DNA of 64,000 nt from Paraburkholderia xenovorans LB400 (GCF_000013645.1 NC_007951.1:3224001-3288000), one strand, 5' to 3'; numbered from the stretch's first letter, positions 26,363 to 36,223 are shown. Notes: generated by a model not told the origin, from the sequence alone. Numbers and translations: made by a program.

Positions 26363-26472
26363 GCGGCCCTATATAGCGGCTGCCCGTCACGGCATCGACA
26401 CAACAACCCTTTTTTACGGGACCGGAGGAAGTGCTGAAGCACTCACTCCGCTCGACACAGGAGAAGCACAGC

Positions 26473-26745
26473 ATGACTCGTATGGTTCAATGCGCGAAGC
26501 TCGGCAAGGAAGCCGAAGGCCTCGATTTCCCGCCGCTGCCGGGCGAACTCGGCAAGCGGATCTACGAAAGCATTTCCAAGGAAGCCTGGCAGGCCTGGTT
26601 GAAGCAGCAAACCATGCTGATCAACGAAAACCGCCTGAACATGGCTGATCCGCGCGCCCGTCAATATCTGATGAAGCAGACCGAAAAGTTCTTCTTCGGC
26701 GAAGGCGCGGACACGGCGCAGGGGTACGTGCCGCCGTCGGCGTGA
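26473..26745 (+). CDS. yggX: YggX-type Fe(II) trafficking / oxidative damage protection protein
   Basis: 90 residues, normal for the family. [20 protein letters not shown] carries the conserved Cys7, and the [20 protein letters not shown] helix region is diagnostic. YggX helps protect iron-sulfur clusters from oxidative damage and moves Fe(II) in the cytosol. AGGAGA lies nine bases before the chosen ATG. The gap of 110 bases from argA and the terminator downstream suggest either a two-gene transcript or an independent promoter. Confidence 0.95.
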   Translation: MTRMVQCAKLGKEAEGLDFPPLPGELGKRIYESISKEAWQAWLKQQTMLINENRLNMADPRARQYLMKQTEKFFFGEGADTAQGYVPPSA

Positions 26746-26779
26746 TTGGACGCCTTCGCGTTTCAGGCTGCATCACCGG

Positions 26780-26807
26780 AATCCGCGCCATGTGCGCGGA
26801 TTTTTTT
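26780..26807 (+). terminator. Terminator after yggX
   Basis: AATCCGCGC-CATGT-GCGCGGATT is a perfect nine-pair hairpin followed by five further T, about 35 bases after the yggX stop. Confidence 0.9.
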
Positions 26808-27000
26808 CGCCCCGCGCTGCTGGAAGGTCAACCCGTAAAAAGGCGGCGTTCGGCTCGCCACTCGGTCGCTGCGGGAAAATTCTCCGAACGGTACATTTCG
26901 GGCCTTTTCAAGCCACTTCTTCAGACCGCGAGGATCGCCTCGATCCTACGCCCCGTAAGGGATTGAATGCCCTTGCCAAGGCCTCCGCCCGGCGCCGGGT

Positions 27001-27030
27001 TTGCACGATCCTCCGTCATCGTGCTATCAT
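27001..27030 (+). promoter_or_regulatory. Sigma-70 promoter for the ProP-like transporter
   Basis: TTGCAC and TATCAT are separated by 18 bases. Each differs from consensus at one or two positions. It is the best promoter in the 700-base gap after yggX, and would start transcription near 27037. Confidence 0.55.
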
Positions 27031-27455
27031 GTGCACCGTTCCAACAGCATTTCACCTTCATTCACGTTCGCTTCAATCTGGCGCGCAGTGCGTATCGCAA
27101 TGTGTTGCCAAGCCGAATCGAACAGTTTTTATACAAGAAGGCTTGTCGGTCGTTTCCCGTTTCATGTCACCACATGAACGGCGAATACAGCACCGGCCTT
27201 TTTCGTTTCAAGCCTTCCAGCGGCGCGCGGGCCAGCTTTCAGCCACCCGGTGTCCTCATGCATCTGCCCCCCTTCCACGGCCACGCAGGTGCAACAGTCA
27301 GCACAATCTAGACGAGTGTTTTTTCGCGAGCTGTCTCGCGAGGCACGGGCGTTCTGTTTTCCATCGCGCCCAACTCTGTCGCCTTTGAATGGCGAGGGAG
27401 ACGCTTTCGCCCCGCTCGCGACACGGCACTTCCCAGCAACCGTGGCGGAACGTTC
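27031..27455 (+). other. Long leader before the ProP-like gene
   Basis: If the promoter at 27001-27030 is used, the transporter message has a leader of about 420 bases. It contains two good hairpins: TTCATGT-CACC-ACATGAA (27161-27178) and TCGCGAG-CTGT-CTCGCGA (27324-27341). A T-rich stretch (GGCCTTTTTCG) lies between them. I recognise no known riboswitch class. Short open frames are present but none has a convincing ribosome binding site. The preceding part, 26808-27000, holds nothing I can identify. Confidence 0.45.
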
Positions 27456-28967
27456 ATGCGCATCATGAGTTTCGTCGCAGTCATTGGAGTTTTCACCTTG
27501 ACCGCTTCCAGCAACGGCTTCTGGCGACACCACAAAGAAGAACAACGCCTCTCTCTGGACGACATCACCGTCGTCGACAAATCTCTCCTCAAGCGGGCCG
27601 TCGGCGCGATGGCGCTCGGCAACGCAATGGAATGGTTCGATTTCGGCGTGTACAGCTATATCGCCGTCACGCTCGGCAAAGTGTTCTTCCCGTCGTCGAG
27701 TCCGTCGGCCCAGTTGCTCGCCACCTTCGGCACGTTCGCCGCGGCGTTTCTCGTGCGGCCGGTCGGCGGCATGGTGTTCGGGCCGCTCGGCGATCGCATC
27801 GGCCGTCAGCGCGTGCTGGCCATGACCATGATCATGATGGCGCTCGGCACCTTCGCGATCGGCCTGATTCCGGGCTACGCGACCATTGGCATTTTCGCGC
27901 CGGTGCTGCTGCTAGTTGCGCGTCTCGTGCAAGGCTTCTCCACCGGCGGCGAGTATGGCGGCGCGGCGACCTTCATCGCCGAATTCTCGACCGACAAGCG
28001 CCGCGGTTTCATGGGCAGCTTTCTCGAATTCGGCACGCTGATCGGCTACGTGCTCGGCGCGGGCACGGTCGCCGTGCTGACCGCGGCGCTGCCGAACGAC
28101 GCGCTGCTGTCGTGGGGCTGGCGCGTGCCGTTCCTGATCGCGGGTCCGCTGGGCCTGGTGGGTTTGTATATCCGGATGAAGCTCGAAGAAACGCCCGCGT
28201 TCAGGAAGCAGGCCGAGCAACGCGAAGCGGAAGACAAGGCGTTGCCGAAGCAATCGTTCGGTCAATTGCTGGCGCAGCAATGGAAGCCGCTGCTGCTGTG
28301 CGTCGGCCTCGTGCTGATCTTCAACGTCACCGATTACATGGCGCTTTCGTATCTGCCGAGCTATCTGTCGGCCACGCTGCACTTCAACGAAACGCACGGC
28401 CTGTTCCTCGTGCTGCTCGTGATGGCGCTGATGATGCCGATGACGCTCGCCGCCGGCCGCCTGTCCGATACGATCGGCCGCAAGCCGGTGATGCTGTTCG
28501 GTTGCGTGGGTCTGTTCGCGCTGTCGATTCCCGCCCTGCTGCTGATCCGCATGGGCACGGTGCTGCCGGTGTTCGGCGGCCTGATGATTCTCGGCGTGCT
28601 GCTGTCGTGCTTTACCGGCGTGATGCCGTCGGCGTTGCCGGCGCTGTTCCCGACCAGAATCCGTTACGGCGCGCTCGCCATCGGCTTCAATATTTCGGTG
28701 TCGCTGTTCGGCGGGACGACGCCGCTCGTCACGGCGTGGCTCGTCGAGCGCACCGGCAATCTGATGATGCCCGCGTACTATCTGATGGGCGCGTCGCTGA
28801 TCGGTGTCGTCTCGGTGATGGCGCTGCGCGAAACCGCCCGCAAGCCGCTGCCCGGCTCGGGCCCGAGCGTGGCGACGCGTGCGGAAGCGCATGCCGTGCT
28901 GCGCGGCGAGCGTGAAGCCGAGGAGATGGACGAAGGTTATGCGGCAACGGCCACGGCGCGTGCCTGA
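27456..28967 (+). CDS. ProP-like MFS transporter (metabolite:H+ symporter family)
   Basis: 503 residues with twelve predicted membrane segments. The core matches the ProP/KgtP/ShiA group: GNAMEWFDFGVYSYIAVTLG in the first helix, GDRIGRQRVL in the first cytoplasmic loop, and RLVQGFSTGGEYGGAATFIAE in helix 4-5. ProP takes up proline and glycine betaine; related proteins carry dicarboxylates, shikimate or citrate, so the substrate is not certain. The N-terminal 40 residues before GAMALGNAMEWF are longer than usual. The start at 27456 has GGCGGAAC upstream, and an ATG at 27465 is also possible. A strong terminator follows. Confidence 0.88.
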   Translation: MRIMSFVAVIGVFTLTASSNGFWRHHKEEQRLSLDDITVVDKSLLKRAVGAMALGNAMEWFDFGVYSYIAVTLGKVFFPSSSPSAQLLATFGTFAAAFLVRPVGGMVFGPLGDRIGRQRVLAMTMIMMALGTFAIGLIPGYATIGIFAPVLLLVARLVQGFSTGGEYGGAATFIAEFSTDKRRGFMGSFLEFGTLIGYVLGAGTVAVLTAALPNDALLSWGWRVPFLIAGPLGLVGLYIRMKLEETPAFRKQAEQREAEDKALPKQSFGQLLAQQWKPLLLCVGLVLIFNVTDYMALSYLPSYLSATLHFNETHGLFLVLLVMALMMPMTLAAGRLSDTIGRKPVMLFGCVGLFALSIPALLLIRMGTVLPVFGGLMILGVLLSCFTGVMPSALPALFPTRIRYGALAIGFNISVSLFGGTTPLVTAWLVERTGNLMMPAYYLMGASLIGVVSVMALRETARKPLPGSGPSVATRAEAHAVLRGEREAEEMDEGYAATATARA

Positions 28968-29018
28968 GCATGGGTTGAATCACGGTTGGCGCACGAGTTG
29001 TCCGTGATTGCGTGAGAG

Positions 29019-29048
29019 CGGGCCGGCAAATCTGTCGGCCCGTTTTTT
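29019..29048 (+). terminator. Terminator after the ProP-like gene
   Basis: GGGCCG and CGGCCC pair around a ten-base loop and are followed by TTTTTT. It sits between two convergent genes and overlaps the stop of the phosphoesterase gene. Confidence 0.9.
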
Positions 29049-29535
29049 ATGGCATCAGCGAATCGAAGCCTGCGGTGGCGCTCGCCCCTTCCACGATCAG
29101 GATTCCAGCCGAAACCGGCAGTTTGAAGCGCCGCGGCCCGGCGCTGCCGGGATTGACGAACAGCACGTTGTCGCGCTCGCTGATCGACGGCTTGTGCGAG
29201 TGGCCGGTCACCACCACGCCGATACCCTCGCTGCGCGGATCGGCGCCCACTTCGGCGATGTCGTGCACGACGAGAATCGTCACCTGCTGCACCGTCAGCG
29301 TGACGCGGGTCGGCAGCGATGCGGCCCAGTCGCCGGTGTCGTTGTTGCCGCGCACGGCCGTGACCGGCGCAATCCGCCCGAGCGCTTCGAGCACGGCTTC
29401 GTTGCAGATATCGCCTGCGTGGATGATCGCGTCGCAACCCGCCAGATATTGCAATGCCTCAGGGCGTACGAGGTTGTGCGTGTCGGAGATCAGGCCGACT
29501 CTCGTGCGTGGGGATGGTCGATTGCGCGAAGTCAT
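29047..29535 (-). CDS. YfcE/MJ0936-family metallophosphoesterase
   Basis: 162 residues with the full calcineurin-like metal motif series: GLISDTHN, IIHAGDI, VRGNND, VVHD and VVTGHSHKP. The family are cytosolic Mn/Ni-dependent phosphodiesterases on small substrates; the natural substrate is mostly unknown. The ATG at 29535 is chosen; a TTG six codons earlier is also possible. It is convergent with the MFS gene and shares its terminator. Confidence 0.9.
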   Translation of the reverse strand: MTSRNRPSPRTRVGLISDTHNLVRPEALQYLAGCDAIIHAGDICNEAVLEALGRIAPVTAVRGNNDTGDWAASLPTRVTLTVQQVTILVVHDIAEVGADPRSEGIGVVVTGHSHKPSISERDNVLFVNPGSAGPRRFKLPVSAGILIVEGASATAGFDSLMP

Positions 29536-29562
29536 GTTGGGAGTATCGGGCAAACGCCCGCA

Positions 29563-29979
29563 TTACGTCGCGCTTCCCGCAGCCTGGATCATCTTCCAGC
29601 CGTTGCCGGCGGGGTCGCGGAAACCGGCATCGACGCTGCCGAAGCGTTCCACCGGCTCCTGGGTAAATTCCACACCGCTGGCTTTCATCCGCGCATAGCT
29701 GGCGCGACAGTCCTCCACCGCGAGGACCAGCGGCGGCATGGCCCCCTTGGCGACCATCGCGCGCAAGGTTTGCGCGGTGGCCTCGTCGTGGATCGGCGGC
29801 CCGGGTGTGAACAGGCCGAGCTGAAACGACGGCTGTCCGGGATGCTGGACCGTGAGCCAGCGATAAGCGCCGTTGCGCACGTCCGTATGCACGCGGAATC
29901 CGAGCTTGTCGACATAGAACGCCAGCGCTTCGTCCTGGTTATCGACATACAGGCCCACCACATTGATACCCTCGTTCAT
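29563..29979 (-). CDS. VOC (glyoxalase/bleomycin-resistance fold) protein
   Basis: 138 residues with paired beta-alpha-beta-beta-beta motifs (VVGLYVDNQDEALAFYVDKL and, in the second half, FGSVDAGFRDPAGNGWKMIQ). This is the vicinal-oxygen-chelate fold. Members range from glyoxalase-like isomerases to antibiotic-binding proteins, and the substrate is unknown here. The start codon overlaps the stop of the AraC gene (ATGA), so the two are translationally coupled. Confidence 0.88.
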   Translation of the reverse strand: MNEGINVVGLYVDNQDEALAFYVDKLGFRVHTDVRNGAYRWLTVQHPGQPSFQLGLFTPGPPIHDEATAQTLRAMVAKGAMPPLVLAVEDCRASYARMKASGVEFTQEPVERFGSVDAGFRDPAGNGWKMIQAAGSAT

Positions 29980-30524
29980 GACACCTCCCTGGTTGATGGC
30001 AGGACTGTATCTTCGACCGTGCGGCGACGCTTCTCCAAAACTGCGATGGTGAGATCCGGGCGCTGCGCGGCCTTCAGCACACAGGCGGGCACGCGGTCGA
30101 GTTGCGCGGTGCTGGCCTGGGCTCGGGCCTGGACGCGCATGGCGCCGGGGCTCTGGCCGGTGATGTCGCGAAAGATGCGGCCGAAGCTCCCCAGGCTCTC
30201 CCAGCCCGTGGCAAAAGCAATTTCCGTGATGCTGAGCCCGGTGTCGCGCAACAGGGTGACGGCCTGCTCGATGCGGCGTGTCAGCAGGTAGCGGTGCGGC
30301 GGCACGCCGAAGGCGCACTTGAAGGAGCGCGCGAAATGCGCTTCGGTCACGCCGCTGACGCCAGCGAGGCGCTTGACGGGCCAGGCCTCGTGGGAGGCGG
30401 CGTCCATGCGGTCTTTGGCGCGTAACAGCCGGCGCAGCAGGACCGGATCTTGCAACGCCGGAGCGTCGACCTGTGCAGAGGCCGGGACAAGCGGCTGGTC
30501 GTGATGGTCTTTGCGAGGAGGCAT
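29976..30524 (-). CDS. AraC-family transcriptional regulator (short form)
   Basis: 182 residues. Two helix-turn-helix units (GVSGVTEAHFARSFKCAFGV and ITEIAFATGWESLGSFGRIF) occupy about 50-150. There is almost no N-terminal ligand domain; instead there is a C-terminal tail of about 45 residues. Small AraC proteins paired with VOC proteins by a four-base overlap are a recurring arrangement, in which the regulator presumably controls the pair in response to an electrophile or drug. The signal is not known. Confidence 0.88.
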   Translation of the reverse strand: MPPRKDHHDQPLVPASAQVDAPALQDPVLLRRLLRAKDRMDAASHEAWPVKRLAGVSGVTEAHFARSFKCAFGVPPHRYLLTRRIEQAVTLLRDTGLSITEIAFATGWESLGSFGRIFRDITGQSPGAMRVQARAQASTAQLDRVPACVLKAAQRPDLTIAVLEKRRRTVEDTVLPSTREVS

Positions 30525-30824
30525 GAGTCCGGGGGCGCTGGGGGAATGCGTAGTTTAGGCTCGCGCGAGTGCTTCGTGGGCCATACCGCGCGTGCCCATC
30601 AAGCCGCGCGCTTTGAGTTCGCCGATGAAACCCGCCCACGGCGAATCGCAAACCGCCGCAAACATCTGGATAATGCACCAGGTCACCTCACGGTTTTACC
30701 GGCCTGACGAGCCCAGCGAACCGGCCGGATGCCGCGCTGGCCGTCACGCCGGCGTACGAGCGCCGCGGGCACCGCGTGACAGGCGGCGCGAGCGGCACCC
30801 TTAAGAAAAAAGGATGAGGTCATC
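30525..30824. other. Intergenic region before the PQQ dehydrogenase
   Basis: 300 bases between the divergent AraC and PQQ-dehydrogenase genes. It must contain both promoters, but I could not pick out convincing -35/-10 pairs. No gene, repeat or RNA is supported. Confidence 0.4.
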
Positions 30825-33254
30825 ATGTCCAGACAATCGGCATCGCCGGGTTTCATCGCCGTCATCACACTCCTGTTTACTGCGCTAACCGCCCTCTATC
30901 TGCTGATAGGCGGTGCATGGCTGCTCTCGCTCGGCGGGTCCGCGTATTACGTCGTGGTCGGGTTCGTGCTGCTCGGCGTGACCTGGCTGCTGTACCGCCG
31001 CAGTCCGGCGGCGCTCACACTCTACGCACTCGTGCTGGTCGGCACGGCGGTCTGGGCGCTGTGGGAGTCGGGTCCCGACTTCTGGGCGCTTGCGCCGCGC
31101 TCCGGCGTGCTCGTCGTGTTCGGCGTGTGGCTGCTGCTGCTCGTGAGCTGGCGCCTCGATGCGCCGCGCAAGCTCGGCGTAACGTCGCTAGTCGGCGCGC
31201 TCGTGATCTGGGCCGGCGTGCTGGTCTACGCGAGCTTCAATGATCCGCAGACGATCAACGGCACGCTGAGCTCAGTGGCCGCCACGCCCGCCGCCAATCC
31301 CAACGGCATCGATCCGTCCGACTGGCCCGCCTATGGCCGAACCCAGGAAGGCACGCGCTACGCGCCGCTGCAGCAGATCACGCCCGAAAACGTCAAGAAC
31401 CTGCAGGTGGCCTGGACCTTCCGCACAGGCGATATGAAAGGTCCAAACGATCCGGTCGAGATCACCAATGAAGTCACGCCGATCAAGATCGGCAATCTGC
31501 TCTATCTGTGCTCGCCCCACCAGATCCTGTTCGCGCTCGATGCGAAGACCGGCGAACAGAAATGGAAGTTCGACCCGAAACTGCGGCCCGATCCGTCGTT
31601 CCAGCACGTGACCTGCCGCGGCGTGTCGTATGTCGATCTCTCGGCAAGCGCTGCGACCGCGCAACCCAACGCGCCCGCCGCACCCGCGAGCGACACCGCG
31701 CCGGCGGCATCGGCCGCATCGGCGGCCAGCGGCGCCTGCCTGCGCCGCATCTATCTGCCCGTCAACGACGGCCACCTCTACGCGCTCGACGCGCAGACAG
31801 GCGAGCGCTGCGCGGGCTTCGGCAACAACGGCGATCTCGACCTTCAGCACGCGCAGCCGGTCACGACGCCGGGCATGTACGAGCCGACTTCGCCGCCGAT
31901 CGTCACGAACACGACGATCATCGTGGCGGGCGCGGTGGAAGACAACTTCTCGACGCGCGAGCCCTCGGGCGTGATCCGCGGCTTCGACGTGCGCACCGGC
32001 CAGCTGCAGTGGGCGTTCGATCCCGGCGCGCAAGACCCGAACAGGATTCCGGGCGCGGGCGAGCACTACACCATCGGTTCGCCGAACTCGTGGGCGCCCT
32101 CCGCCTACGACGCGAAGCTCGACATCATCTATCTGCCGATGGGCGTGACCACGCCCGACATCTGGGGCGGCAACCGCACACCCGAGCAGGAGCGCTATGC
32201 GAGCGGCCTGCTGGCGCTGCATGCGTCGACGGGCAAGCTGGCCTGGTTCTACCAGACCGCGCACCATGACCTGTGGGACATGGACCAGCCGTCGCAGCCC
32301 ACACTGGCGGACATCACCGGCAAGGACGGCAAGACCGTGCCGGTCGTGTATGCGCCCGCCAAGACCGGCAACCTGTTCGTGCTCGATCGCCGCACCGGCA
32401 CCCCGGTCGTACCCGCGCCCGAAATGCCGGTGCCGCAAGGCGCCGCGCCCGGCGATCACGTTTCGCCCACGCAACCGTTCTCCGATCTCACATTCCGCCC
32501 GAAGAACCTGCTCACCGACGCCGACATGTGGGGCGCGACGATGTACGACCAGCTCGTATGCCGCGTCATGTTTCACAAGCTGCGGTATGAAGGCACGTTC
32601 ACGCCGCCGTCGCTGCAGGGCACGCTGGTGTTTCCGGGCAACCTCGGCATGTTCGAGTGGGGCGGCATTGCCGTCGACACCGACCGGCAGATCGCCATTG
32701 CCAATCCGATTGCACTGCCGTTCGTCTCGCGCCTGATCCCACGCGGCCCAGGCAACCCGATGCAACCCGAGCCGGGCGCAAAAGGCAGCGGCACCGAAGC
32801 GGGCATCCAGCCGCAATACGGCGTGCCGTACGGCGTGACGCTGAACGCGTTCCTCTCGCCGTTGGGCTTGCCGTGCAAACAGCCGGCCTGGGGCTACATC
32901 TCGGCGGTCGATCTGAAGACCAACGAGATCGTGTGGAAGAAGCGCATCGGCACGGTGCGCGACAGTTCGCCGATTCCGCTGCCGTTCAGAATGGGCATGC
33001 CGATGCTCGGCGGTCCGATCGTGACGGCGGGCGGCGTCGTGTTCATCGGTGCGACGGCGGACAACTACATCCGCGCGTTCGACGTGAACAACGGCAAGGA
33101 ACTGTGGCGCGCGCGTCTGCCGGCGGGCGGCCAGGCCACGCCGATGAGCTATTCCATCGACGGCCGCCAGTACATCGTGATCGCCGCGGGCGGGCACGGT
33201 TCGTTCGGCACCAAACTCGGCGATTACGTGATGGCTTACGCGTTGCCGCAGTAA
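30825..33254 (+). CDS. gcd: Membrane-bound PQQ-dependent glucose dehydrogenase family protein
   Basis: 809 residues, as for E. coli Gcd. The first 145 residues form five membrane helices. The periplasmic part is an eight-bladed PQQ propeller with typical WPAYGRTQEGTRYAPLQQIT, FALDAKTGEQKWKFDP and WDMDQPSQPTLAD motifs. Such enzymes oxidise glucose to gluconolactone in the periplasm and pass electrons to ubiquinone, acidifying the medium and dissolving phosphate. Quinate/shikimate dehydrogenases share this layout and cannot be fully excluded. AGGATGAGG precedes the start. An Ala/Ser/Pro-rich insert occurs around residue 285-305. Confidence 0.88.
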   Translation: MSRQSASPGFIAVITLLFTALTALYLLIGGAWLLSLGGSAYYVVVGFVLLGVTWLLYRRSPAALTLYALVLVGTAVWALWESGPDFWALAPRSGVLVVFGVWLLLLVSWRLDAPRKLGVTSLVGALVIWAGVLVYASFNDPQTINGTLSSVAATPAANPNGIDPSDWPAYGRTQEGTRYAPLQQITPENVKNLQVAWTFRTGDMKGPNDPVEITNEVTPIKIGNLLYLCSPHQILFALDAKTGEQKWKFDPKLRPDPSFQHVTCRGVSYVDLSASAATAQPNAPAAPASDTAPAASAASAASGACLRRIYLPVNDGHLYALDAQTGERCAGFGNNGDLDLQHAQPVTTPGMYEPTSPPIVTNTTIIVAGAVEDNFSTREPSGVIRGFDVRTGQLQWAFDPGAQDPNRIPGAGEHYTIGSPNSWAPSAYDAKLDIIYLPMGVTTPDIWGGNRTPEQERYASGLLALHASTGKLAWFYQTAHHDLWDMDQPSQPTLADITGKDGKTVPVVYAPAKTGNLFVLDRRTGTPVVPAPEMPVPQGAAPGDHVSPTQPFSDLTFRPKNLLTDADMWGATMYDQLVCRVMFHKLRYEGTFTPPSLQGTLVFPGNLGMFEWGGIAVDTDRQIAIANPIALPFVSRLIPRGPGNPMQPEPGAKGSGTEAGIQPQYGVPYGVTLNAFLSPLGLPCKQPAWGYISAVDLKTNEIVWKKRIGTVRDSSPIPLPFRMGMPMLGGPIVTAGGVVFIGATADNYIRAFDVNNGKELWRARLPAGGQATPMSYSIDGRQYIVIAAGGHGSFGTKLGDYVMAYALPQ

Positions 33255-33261
33255 CGGCTCG

Positions 33262-33292
33262 ATCGGGCGCGGCGTTGCGCGCCGCGCCCGAT
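33262..33292 (+). terminator. Long hairpin after the PQQ dehydrogenase gene
   Basis: ATCGGGCGCGGCG-TTGCG-CGCCGCGCCCGAT is a perfect 13-pair stem eight bases after the stop codon. A T run (GTTTTG) follows only 15 or so bases later, so it may be a terminator or a 3'-end stabiliser. Confidence 0.55.
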
Positions 33293-33494
33293 GGAAGCCC
33301 ATCGGCGTTTTGTTCGGCCCCGGCTCACGCCGTCGAGCACACTGCGTGGCGGCAACCCGCTCCGCTGGCTGGGGTGAATGTGCTGAACATCGACGCGCTG
33401 ATACGCACGAGCGCTTGTGGGCTTCGTCGCGGGCTTCGTTGCCGGCTTTGTTTTTGCCGGCTTCGCTTGCCCGCGAGTGCGATCCTCAACGCTG

Positions 33495-34787
33495 TCACGA
33501 CAGCGCATCGAGCAGCCCATACCACGCCACGCCGGCACTGATATAGAACCGCTGCAACGCGTGAAACGGAATCGGCTCGATCGAGGTCGGCGGCAGCGGC
33601 AAGCCGCGTGTCGTCCCGCCGATCAACGCGGCCAGATGCCTTCCCAACGTCGTCGCCATTGCAATGCCGCGTCCGTTGTAGCCAAGCGCGATGGTCATGC
33701 CTTCAGCCGGCACGTGCACGTGCGGCAAGAAATTGCGTGTGATGGCGATGCGGCCGGCCCACCGGTATTCGTATCCGATGTTCTCCAGCTGTGGAAACAT
33801 CAACCGGGCGGCACGCTCGAGATGCATCCAGTCCGCGGCGCCGCGAGGCTCGCGAAAAGGACCGCGCCCGCCCATCAGCAGACGCCCATGCACGTCCTTG
33901 CGGAAATAGAGCAGCAGCCGCCGTGAATCGGAAGCCACTTCGCCGCCGGGCAGAATCGTTGCGCCAACGTCGTCGGGCAGCGGCTTCGTTGCGACGATAA
34001 AGCTGTTCGCGGCGATCACTGATTGCGCGAGGCGCGGCCAAAGGCCATCGGTATAACCGTTGGTTGCCAGCAGGATCTGTTTCGAATCGATGAGCGGACC
34101 CTGCGCCGTGCGAATGCGCCACCCTTGCGGGCCGCGCTCCACGCTCGCGGCGCGGGTTCCGCCGTGGATCGCCGCGCCGGCCGTCTGCGCGGCGCGCGCG
34201 AGGCCGCGTGCGTAGCTCAACGGATGCACGCTGCCCGCGCGCAGATCGACCCAACCGCCCACGAACGCGTCCGTGCCAAGCCGCCTCGATATCTGCGCAC
34301 GGTCGAGCAGTTCGACCGGCGCGCCGCGCGCCGCCCACTGCTGCGCCCGGCTGTGAAGCGTGCCGAGCAGTTTGGCCGAATGGGTCGGCTGGATCCAGCC
34401 GGCGCGCGTGGCGTTGCACTGAATATCGTGACGCCGGATCAGATCGAAAACCGAATCCGCGGCGCCGCCGGCCATCTGCACGAGCGCATCGCCATCGCGT
34501 GCGCCGAAGCGCCGGATGAGTTCGTCGGGATCGTATTTCAGGCCGGGAATCACCTGGCCGCCGTTACGGCCGGACGCTCCCCAGCCGGGCTCGTTGGCGT
34601 CGATCACACAGACCCGCAGGCCTTGTTCCGCCAGATGCAAGGCCGTCGACAAACCCGTGTAACCGGCGCCGACGATCGCCACGTCCGCCGTGACCGGGCC
34701 ATCGAGCGGCGGCGTATCGACAGCGGGTTCCGCCGTTGCCGCCCACAGAGAGGGAGGCAGCGGTTCTGCAACTTCAACCAGGCTCAT
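33495..34787 (-). CDS. FAD-dependent oxidase, PuuB/glycine-oxidase-like (DAO family)
   Basis: 430 residues. An N-terminal Rossmann motif VAIVGAGYTGLSTALHLAE, the ASGRNGGQV segment and a C-terminal ALGYNGRGIAMATTLGRHLA are diagnostic of the gamma-glutamylputrescine oxidase (PuuB)-like branch of the D-amino-acid oxidase family. It would oxidise a secondary or primary amine to imine plus H2O2. It is the last gene of a four-gene unit after a polar amino-acid ABC importer, with only seven bases between it and the ATPase gene, so it probably oxidises the imported amine or amino acid. Confidence 0.85.
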   Translation of the reverse strand: MSLVEVAEPLPPSLWAATAEPAVDTPPLDGPVTADVAIVGAGYTGLSTALHLAEQGLRVCVIDANEPGWGASGRNGGQVIPGLKYDPDELIRRFGARDGDALVQMAGGAADSVFDLIRRHDIQCNATRAGWIQPTHSAKLLGTLHSRAQQWAARGAPVELLDRAQISRRLGTDAFVGGWVDLRAGSVHPLSYARGLARAAQTAGAAIHGGTRAASVERGPQGWRIRTAQGPLIDSKQILLATNGYTDGLWPRLAQSVIAANSFIVATKPLPDDVGATILPGGEVASDSRRLLLYFRKDVHGRLLMGGRGPFREPRGAADWMHLERAARLMFPQLENIGYEYRWAGRIAITRNFLPHVHVPAEGMTIALGYNGRGIAMATTLGRHLAALIGGTTRGLPLPPTSIEPIPFHALQRFYISAGVAWYGLLDALS

Positions 34788-34794
34788 GGTGTAT

Positions 34795-35541
34795 TCAAAT
34801 CCGGGGGGCTTCGGTAAGCGCGGGCATCCTGCCGAGAAATTCGCGTGTGCGAGGATTGCGCGGACGTTCGAACAGATCGGCGGCGGACCCTTCCTCATGG
34901 ATCGTGCCGTCATGAAGAAAACACACACGATCGGCCACTTCACGCGCAAAGCCCATTTCATGCGTGACGACGATCATGGTCATGCCGTCGTCGGCAAGCC
35001 GGCGCATGACCCCGAGCACTTCGCCGACCAGTTCCGGGTCGAGCGCCGAGGTGGGCTCGTCGAAGAGAATCGCCTTCGGCTGCATGGCCAGTGCGCGCGC
35101 AATCGCCACGCGCTGCTGCTGTCCGCCCGACATTTCGGCCGGGTAGGCGTTCATGCGGTGCGCGAGGCCGACCTTGTCGAGCAGATGGCGAGCCCGCTCG
35201 CGGGCTTGTGTCCGCGCTTCCTTCCTGACGAACACGGGACCCTCGAAGACGTTTTCCAGCGCGGTTCGATGCGGAAACAGATTGAAACGCTGGAACACCA
35301 TGCCGACCTGCGCGCGCAGATCGTGGATCTGCTTCGACTTCGCGTCGACGGCATGGCCTTCGACCGTGATCGTGCCGGCGTCATGCTGCTCCAGTCCGTT
35401 GATGCAACGAAGCAGCGTCGACTTGCCCGATCCGGACGGACCGATCAGACACACGACCTGGCCGCGTTCGACATTCAGACTGACGCCTTTCAGCACGTGC
35501 TGATCGTGAAAGCGCTTGTGAATCGCGTCGACCTTGATCAT
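34795..35541 (-). CDS. Polar amino-acid ABC transporter ATP-binding protein
   Basis: 248 residues with Walker [10 protein letters not shown], signature [15 protein letters not shown], Walker [16 protein letters not shown] and the GlnQ/HisP-type [16 protein letters not shown] switch region. It powers import by the permease encoded immediately upstream, whose stop overlaps this start by four bases. Confidence 0.95.
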   Translation of the reverse strand: MIKVDAIHKRFHDQHVLKGVSLNVERGQVVCLIGPSGSGKSTLLRCINGLEQHDAGTITVEGHAVDAKSKQIHDLRAQVGMVFQRFNLFPHRTALENVFEGPVFVRKEARTQARERARHLLDKVGLAHRMNAYPAEMSGGQQQRVAIARALAMQPKAILFDEPTSALDPELVGEVLGVMRRLADDGMTMIVVTHEMGFAREVADRVCFLHDGTIHEEGSAADLFERPRNPRTREFLGRMPALTEAPRI

Positions 35542-36194
35542 CGTTTTCCCTTCAATCCGAGGCGGCGTTCGATCCGCCGCAATCCATAGACGAGCGGCAG
35601 GCTGAGCCCGAGGTAAAGCAGCGCGACCAGCGTGAAGACCGTCATGTTCTGGAACGTGGACGACGCGATGAGCTGTCCGGCGCGCGTCATCTCGGCGACG
35701 GTGATGGTCGATGCGAGCGACGAGTCCTTGAGCATCATCACGAGCGTATTGCCGTACGCCGGCAGTGAGATCCGGAACGCCTGCGGCAACACCACGCGGC
35801 GCATGATCATCGCGCCGCGCATGCCGATGGACTGCGCCGCTTCGATCTGCCCGTGATCGATCGCCTGGATGCCCGCGCGAAAGTTTTCCGCCTGATACAC
35901 CGAGTACGCGACGCCGAGACCAATGGAACCGGCCTGGAACGCCGACAACTGCACGCCGAGATCCGGCAGCACGAAGTAGATGTAGAAGAGCTGAACGATG
36001 ATGGGCAGCCCGCGGATCACGTTGATGAAAGTCGCGGCAGCGTTCGATACGACGCGGTTGCCGGACACGCGCATCAACGCGAGCACGAGGCCGAGCGCCG
36101 TGCTCAGAACGAACGAGCAGAAGGTGATCTCGATCGTGACAACCGCGCCTTTGAGCAGGATCGGCAGAAACTCGATGGCGTTCTGGAAGAACAT
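35538..36194 (-). CDS. Polar amino-acid ABC transporter permease (HisMQ type)
   Basis: 218 residues, about five membrane helices, with the [24 protein letters not shown] loop of the HisM/GlnP family. A single permease gene implies a homodimer. It follows the binding-protein gene by 29 bases and overlaps the ATPase gene (ATGA). Confidence 0.93.
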   Translation of the reverse strand: MFFQNAIEFLPILLKGAVVTIEITFCSFVLSTALGLVLALMRVSGNRVVSNAAATFINVIRGLPIIVQLFYIYFVLPDLGVQLSAFQAGSIGLGVAYSVYQAENFRAGIQAIDHGQIEAAQSIGMRGAMIMRRVVLPQAFRISLPAYGNTLVMMLKDSSLASTITVAEMTRAGQLIASSTFQNMTVFTLVALLYLGLSLPLVYGLRRIERRLGLKGKR

Positions 36195-36223
36195 GGCGGA
36201 GCGTCCTTATTCGGAAAACAACG

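Noticed and set aside
31272..33302. A 676-codon open frame on the minus strand
   Set aside because: Antisense of the PQQ dehydrogenase, which has clear membrane helices and propeller motifs.
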